Source of the DNA: Neospora caninum Liverpool
Taxonomy: Eukaryota > Apicomplexa > Conoidasida > Eucoccidiorida > Sarcocystidae
Length of the DNA stretch: 64,000 bases
Assembly: GCF_000208865.1 (NCBI RefSeq)
Contig: NC_018396.1
Location: 3,653,101 to 3,717,100, forward strand
Direction: 5' to 3'
The notes under the pieces were generated by a model. That model saw only the letters and a program-made list of their open reading frames with translations. It had not been told where the DNA came from and made no database searches. Shown in pieces: positions 59,481 through 64,000 of the stretch (position 1 is the stretch's first letter; every line of letters begins with the position of its first letter). Position numbers and translations under genes: made by a program.

Positions 59481-61486
59481 GGGTAACTGCAGGCAGATGA
59501 GATGAGGACTGGCCCGATTGTTTGTCTCATTTTCCAGAATGTCAAGCCCTTCCCCCCCTCGGGGACAGAGCATATTGTGTGGTAGTGGGCGATTCTGTGT
59601 TTGTTGCCGCACCGCCACCTTCCGTGCCCCTCGTTTCACGCGCCGAAAGCAGCGGAAAAGTGATGTTTTCGTGCCGGCAGAAACTGAACGTCAGTTGCTC
59701 TCTCCTAGGTTTTATAGACCTTAATATTTTGTGGAGACATTTTGCCAGATCATTGAAGTGTTCCTTCACTGAATGCCCCCGGCAGCGTTCAGCTGCAGCG
59801 CAACCTCACGCATTTCACCGAATCGGTGACAGACATTAGGACAGTTCAGCTGCTCGGCGCTTTGGAGGCATAGCATGTTAAGAAAATATTTGGGTGGCCC
59901 GCGCAAGACACCGTCTTGCCGACTACAGTTCCGTTTCCGTGAGGCACCCGGAGGTGCACAGTTGAAGTTTGACCAAAGGAAAAAATGGTGCACGCCGTGT
60001 CGTTCCGCCCGCTTGCTTTTTCAAGCCCCCACTATCAAATGCAAGACAATTCTTGTTTCCCCTCACATAAATTTTCGATAGTCATTCCCCCCCCAGCTTC
60101 TGTATATTATATATATACGAACGTACACGGAATGAAGATATTTACTTTCACATGCCCATCTGCACGTCGTATATCGGATACGCGTACACCTGCATGATGA
60201 CACTTCGGAACGCATGTAGGTAGTGTCATTGCAGTGTAGGCCCGCGGCCAGTAGTCTGGTGGGACGTTGAGGACTCACGAGAGCGCGTCAAGAGTCTCAA
60301 GCACTTGAATGGCGGTCTGAAGAGTCAGCAACACCTGCCGGTCGCTGTAAAACACAGACGCACAAAGCTCCCAGTGGAAATTTAGTTCGTGCGTTGTCAC
60401 GTGGTCTAGGCGGCCAGATCTGGTTTGTTTCACGGTGCGAGAAACCAGTATCCTCTTTCCTCACTTCTGTGAACGTCGACTACAAGAGGAAGCAAGACAG
60501 AAGCCATTCTTGGCATCGTTTGGGGGAATTCGCCCATATGTAACGGAGGAAATGCGTTGTTGCTGTCGACACCCCTTGAACACAAGAGTGAGGACACACA
60601 AGCGTGCCGATGGTCTCCCACTAGAAACTAGCCAAGGACCATTGCTGGCATGCATTCGCGATTTCTCCAACACAAGCTTTAAACTATTTTGTGAGCGTAG
60701 TAGACGATGGTATTGTCGGAAGCTGACGCACCCTGGAAAGCAAGTAAGCTGTGTGCTTTTTCAACGCGGTGACGAAAAACAATTGAGACACGATGGCGAT
60801 TGAATAGATTCAAACTCAAAGGCAATCAGTTGATTCGAGCCGCAGACTGAAAGGAAGGGCCCGTGTCCGTCACACTAGGACGGACGCTCGTTTGCGTGGA
60901 CCCTGCTGCCCTCTGGTCACTCGAACTATGTGGAGGATTTCGCGTTCGTTCTTGGGAAAACGCCGTCCGAACCTCCATAAATTGGTACGAAAACGTTTAA
61001 CTTCCCAAGCGTGGGTTTCTTTGTACGCTTCGTCACTAAGCATGAACCCCGTGAGAGTGCTTATGATAAGTAGGTCAAGAGCTTTTTTTTTGGCCTAGCG
61101 TACACCCTACGGAACCCTAGGAATCATTCTTCTTAAGATCACTCCCGCAGAAAATCCACGTGCCTCCTTCCACGCAATTCGAAAAATCATCATCTACTAA
61201 ATGAAACACTCAACGCTGCGTTTTTAGCGGCCTTCGGCAGCCGGCGACGGACTCTAGATTGTTCGTCCCCGAAGAATGTGTTTGTCTCTACGAGAGAAAA
61301 CACCACCTATCGCCAGTGTACACTGCGGTGTGCCAGAATGTCTCGCAAAATGGATGAGCATATCCGAGCACTTCTTTCTCATCTGTACATCCCATCCCAA
61401 AATTCGTGTAACTCGTGCGGTGTTAATGTAGTCAAATCTTTGCCTCACTTCAGACATACCTTTCAACCGTGTGCACAGTGTTGTGG
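59481..61486. other. intergenic region, convergent 3' ends
   Basis: Surface-family gene B (plus) and the ZNRD2-like gene (minus) converge. Frames at plus 60435-60803 and plus 59522-59839 lack support. A short TA-rich run lies near 60100-60118. No further copy of the family core was seen. Confidence 0.45.
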
Positions 61487-63546
61487 CTAGAGGGTGCAAG
61501 GGCGGCCGCGTAACTGGAAGACAGCACATACACGCAGGCCCATACGTAATCCGATAGAAAGGGAGGAAATAAGAATTTATCGAGTCTTGCGAGCTCGTTT
61601 CGGTCCATTCAGCAGGAAACAAAACGCACTCGCTTCGCTTCTCGACTGTTCGTGCAGTGGATGCTCCCGGCCCTGCACAGTGGAATCAACGTCACTTACG
61701 AACATGGAAGTTCCAAGGCGTCCCACCATCTCTCGGTATATGCAGTGGCTCAGATACATACACATGATATCCTTGCCGGCTTCAGATGAAATCTGCAAAA
61801 CCGTTCTTAGAGACCGACATATCTGTCTACGTGGCTGATCTTTTCCCATGGAACAGAACATAAGGGGACAAAAACTATCCATATTATCCATTGACGCCAA
61901 AGCGCACAACAAAATAACGTGTCTCCATATACAGAAACGAATGCAATGTGTTTTACCATGGATTCACTTATCGCGATGCGACGCTGGCGTGCCGGAAGTG
62001 TTTCCCCGCCTGCTGATTCTGCACGTCGCTTCTCTTCACTTACCGTCGAATATTCATCAGAACCGCCGTCCGCGCCTCATTGAGAGCGTCGTCACGAGAA
62101 GGACACTCCGCGCTCACTTGTGTCCTATTTTCGCTTTCCACTCGCCGTCCACCGACCAAGCAGGAAGCGTGGCATGAGGCGGCGCGGTCGGCTGCATGCG
62201 ACACCTGAACGTTCCCGTAGTTTGGCCGCCTCTCAGGGGCAGAAACGCCGCAGCGCTGAAGAGTTTGTTCTCTCCACCTCACGAGGTCTGCAGAGGCCTG
62301 TGACACACCAAAATGCAGAACTCCACTCCACCTGCATGCACGTGCCTTCATCTGCCGACGCGTGTCATCCACATACAGATCTATCAGCGACAACCACAGA
62401 CTGCTCCGGCACGCGCTGCACGAAGGTCTGCGAGGCTCCGTCGCCAATACGTGCACCCAAGTCAAATCGGCCATTTACCTGGAAATACTTTTCCTTGGCA
62501 GTCAGCCTGTCTTGCACTCGATCTCGCTCATCCTCCTCGTCTTGTTTGGGTTCTGAAACACGCGCGTCGCCTCGCGGTTGACTCCCCGTCGCTCCACCAG
62601 ACAGCCAGAGACTCCTGGACGCGCCTTCGTCTCTGCTAAAGGACGCCAGAGTCGATTCGATTTTCTCGCTGTCCGCTTCATCGAGGGGAATCGCCGCAAC
62701 CATCTGATACTGCACACCTCGTCCGACGGCTGAGGAAGAACCGACAGCTTTTGAAGGACGGAAGTGACGGCACGAAGTGAGGGTGAAGGGGACGCGTTCG
62801 CAACGCACGCCCCAGTGGCCTTTTCGCTTGCCACGCTTTTATGCAAAGGAAGAGCCCTGTTGCTTGCTATGGATAGGCTCATACATCTAGACCTACAAAT
62901 AGATGTGCAAACGTTGCCGTGTACCCGCACAGCTTCCATGAGAAACTACCTGTTCACGACTTGAGACGCTTTGTGCAATTCCCCCCTTTTATAAATACCG
63001 GAGGACCTTATAATCCATCGGTACAACCTCTCAAGTTACGCTCTCCCCTGCGTTTACGTATTCTCGCCTACGTTGACTCTCTTTACGCCCTCCTAGTACA
63101 AGCATATACATACATACATACATACAAACATACATACATACATACATACAGGTGGACGAATCATCGTGTTCTACAGGAAACGTTTTCACGCGTGAAGCGT
63201 TAAGAGCGTCTGCGTCGCTGCGCTGTTTCACATGACAGCTCGAGTCCCCGTCGGCGTGCGAAGCTGAGAAAAGCTCCCACTCACTGGGGGTAGAGGAAGC
63301 CTGCGCCTTCGTTGCAGCTGCTGAGGGTCGATATCTCCTTTCTGACTGCCGGTTCGAGCCTGTCTCTTCTCCTTCATCGATCTCGTGGTCGGCCCGTCCA
63401 CACTCGCGGCCTCTTCCCTGTGCAGTGGAGGCCCGAGAAGCTTCGGCGCCAGGGCCTTCGTCCAGGACGCTGGAGGGCAAAAAGGCTTGGCAGGCGACGC
63501 AGAAAAGCTGCTGTTGCTTGTCGCGCATCAGAGGGACGCTCACACA
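61487..63546 (-). CDS. ZNRD2/SSSCA1-like zinc-finger protein, 5' end not seen
   Basis: Exons (minus): 63546-63150, 62729-62479, 62204-62044, 61805-61700, 61513-61487; phases agree and sum to 314 codons. The first exon seen opens with CVSVPLMRDKQQQLFCVACQ, the second half of the zinc-binding motif of the Auto_anti-p27 family (in ZNRD2, C-x2-C, then about 15 residues, C-x2-C). The middle is acidic and low complexity (DEEDERDRVQ). The C-terminal helices (NEARTAVLMNIR, then SSEAGKDIMCMYLSHCIYRE) fit the family's C-terminal helical region. The N terminus, with the first zinc cysteine, must lie further 5', probably beyond the window. The start of the 62204 exon is uncertain: other in-phase acceptors exist. 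ZNRD2 of animals is linked to microtubule and tankyrase biology; the role here is unknown. Confidence 0.68.
63103..63150. repeat. (CATA)n microsatellite
   Basis: About eleven near-perfect CATA units. On the minus strand they read (TATG)n and begin exactly at the 5' splice site of the ZNRD2-like exon, so the donor GTATGT is formed by the repeat itself. Confidence 0.95.
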
Positions 63547-63600
63547 CTGGAACAAAACAGACACGCACACCCAAATGACGAAAACACTATGGACGTGCCC

Positions 63601-63607
63601 CCATATA

Positions 63608-63647
<40 letters not shown>

Positions 63648-63655
63648 CATATATA
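63601..63655. repeat. (TA)n microsatellite
   Basis: An almost pure TA dinucleotide run with a few ATG/AGC interruptions. It lies in the presumed intron upstream of the first visible ZNRD2-like exon; a shorter TA run follows at about 63761-63790. These runs argue that 63550-63830 is non-coding. Confidence 0.95.
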
Positions 63656-63840
63656 GTTCCTTGCGTTGCGGTTCCTACACATGTAAATATCTGCAGCAGC
63701 ATAAGTTCCCGTACAGAGAGCAGCCTCCGCCACCCTTTCTGTTGACTGACCTTCTCGATATACACATATATATCTATATATATATATGTATGTAAGTGTA
63801 CATACTCTTGTGTACAACATACACCCGAGTGCGCCTGCGC

Positions 63841-64000
63841 CTCCAAAAGCTGCACGTGTGCCTTTTATTGAGGTGCGCATGCGCACGTATCTCGACATGC
63901 GGAAACAGAAGGAGGCTGCTCTTCGGCGCGTCAAAGGATTTCGACCGTCACTACTGGATCTGCCTGTTTGCGCCACAGTTGAAAGGTATGCCGTATATCT
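63841..64000. other. window-edge sequence of uncertain coding strand
   Basis: On the plus strand, after a pyrimidine-rich stretch ending CTTTTATTGAG, a frame is open to the window end and reads YLDMRKQKEAALRRVKGF then SLLDLPVC, which is protein-like. The minus strand is also open in one frame. Neither matches the missing 5' part of the ZNRD2-like gene. It may be an exon of a plus-strand neighbour. Confidence 0.3.

Noticed and set aside
62044..62474. Continuous 144-codon minus frame as a single ZNRD2-like exon
   Set aside because: The upstream exon ends in phase 0 at a good donor (CAG|GTAAAT at 62479), and only the 3' part of this frame joins in phase through a nearby acceptor.
1..64000. Mobile elements, mitochondrial or apicoplast insertions, CRISPR arrays, tRNA and rRNA genes
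   Set aside because: Looked for by eye on both strands. No reverse transcriptase or transposase motifs, long terminal repeats, regular spaced repeats or tRNA-like cloverleafs were recognised. Organelle-derived fragments cannot be excluded without a search.

Overview
The window looks like nuclear DNA from a coccidian apicomplexan of the Sarcocystidae (Toxoplasma, Neospora, Hammondia, Besnoitia or Cystoisospora type). Genes are split by many GT-AG introns of about 100 to 650 bases. Starts often sit in an AAAATGGC-like context. The YGCATGCR octamer, a known coccidian promoter element, recurs. There are secreted, lineage-specific protein families and an axonemal dynein gene, as expected of an organism with flagellated microgametes. 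No CAG-repeat excess of the Eimeria kind is seen, and nothing bacterial (operons, ribosome binding sites). Species level is not resolved.

Layout. 0-5.4 kb: a partial plus-strand terminal exon, a 34-bp tandem repeat, and minus-strand hypothetical genes. 5.4-7.4 kb: non-coding, with a cluster of six YGCATGCR octamers. 7.4-15.4 kb: a 17-exon minus-strand gene for an inner-arm dynein intermediate chain (DNAI3/WDR63 family), rebuilt exon by exon with every splice phase agreeing. 15.4-32.9 kb: a gene-poor stretch with only weak candidates (24.5-26.5 kb minus; 26.9-27.7 and 29.2-29.6 kb plus). 33.0-35.4 kb: V-ATPase proteolipid subunit c, six exons, minus. 40.0-45.6 kb: a plus-strand protein with an N-terminal hydrophobic segment, a coiled-coil middle and an unrecognised C-terminal region. 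47.3-48.6 kb: ribosomal protein eS19, three exons, minus. 50.8-59.5 kb: a cluster of a secreted, cysteine-containing, probably GPI-anchored family, with two complete four-exon genes (53.5-55.7 and 57.5-59.5 kb) and weaker exon-like remnants (50.8 and 52.2 kb). 61.5-63.5 kb: the 3' part of a minus-strand ZNRD2/SSSCA1-like gene whose first exon is not seen.

Three genes are housekeeping or widely conserved (V-ATPase c, eS19, ZNRD2-like). DNAI3 points to the sexual stage. The surface family and the coiled-coil protein are lineage-specific and are the most interesting content. No tRNA, rRNA, mobile element, CRISPR array or virus was recognised. All functional names rest on recalled family features and hand-made gene models, not on searches.
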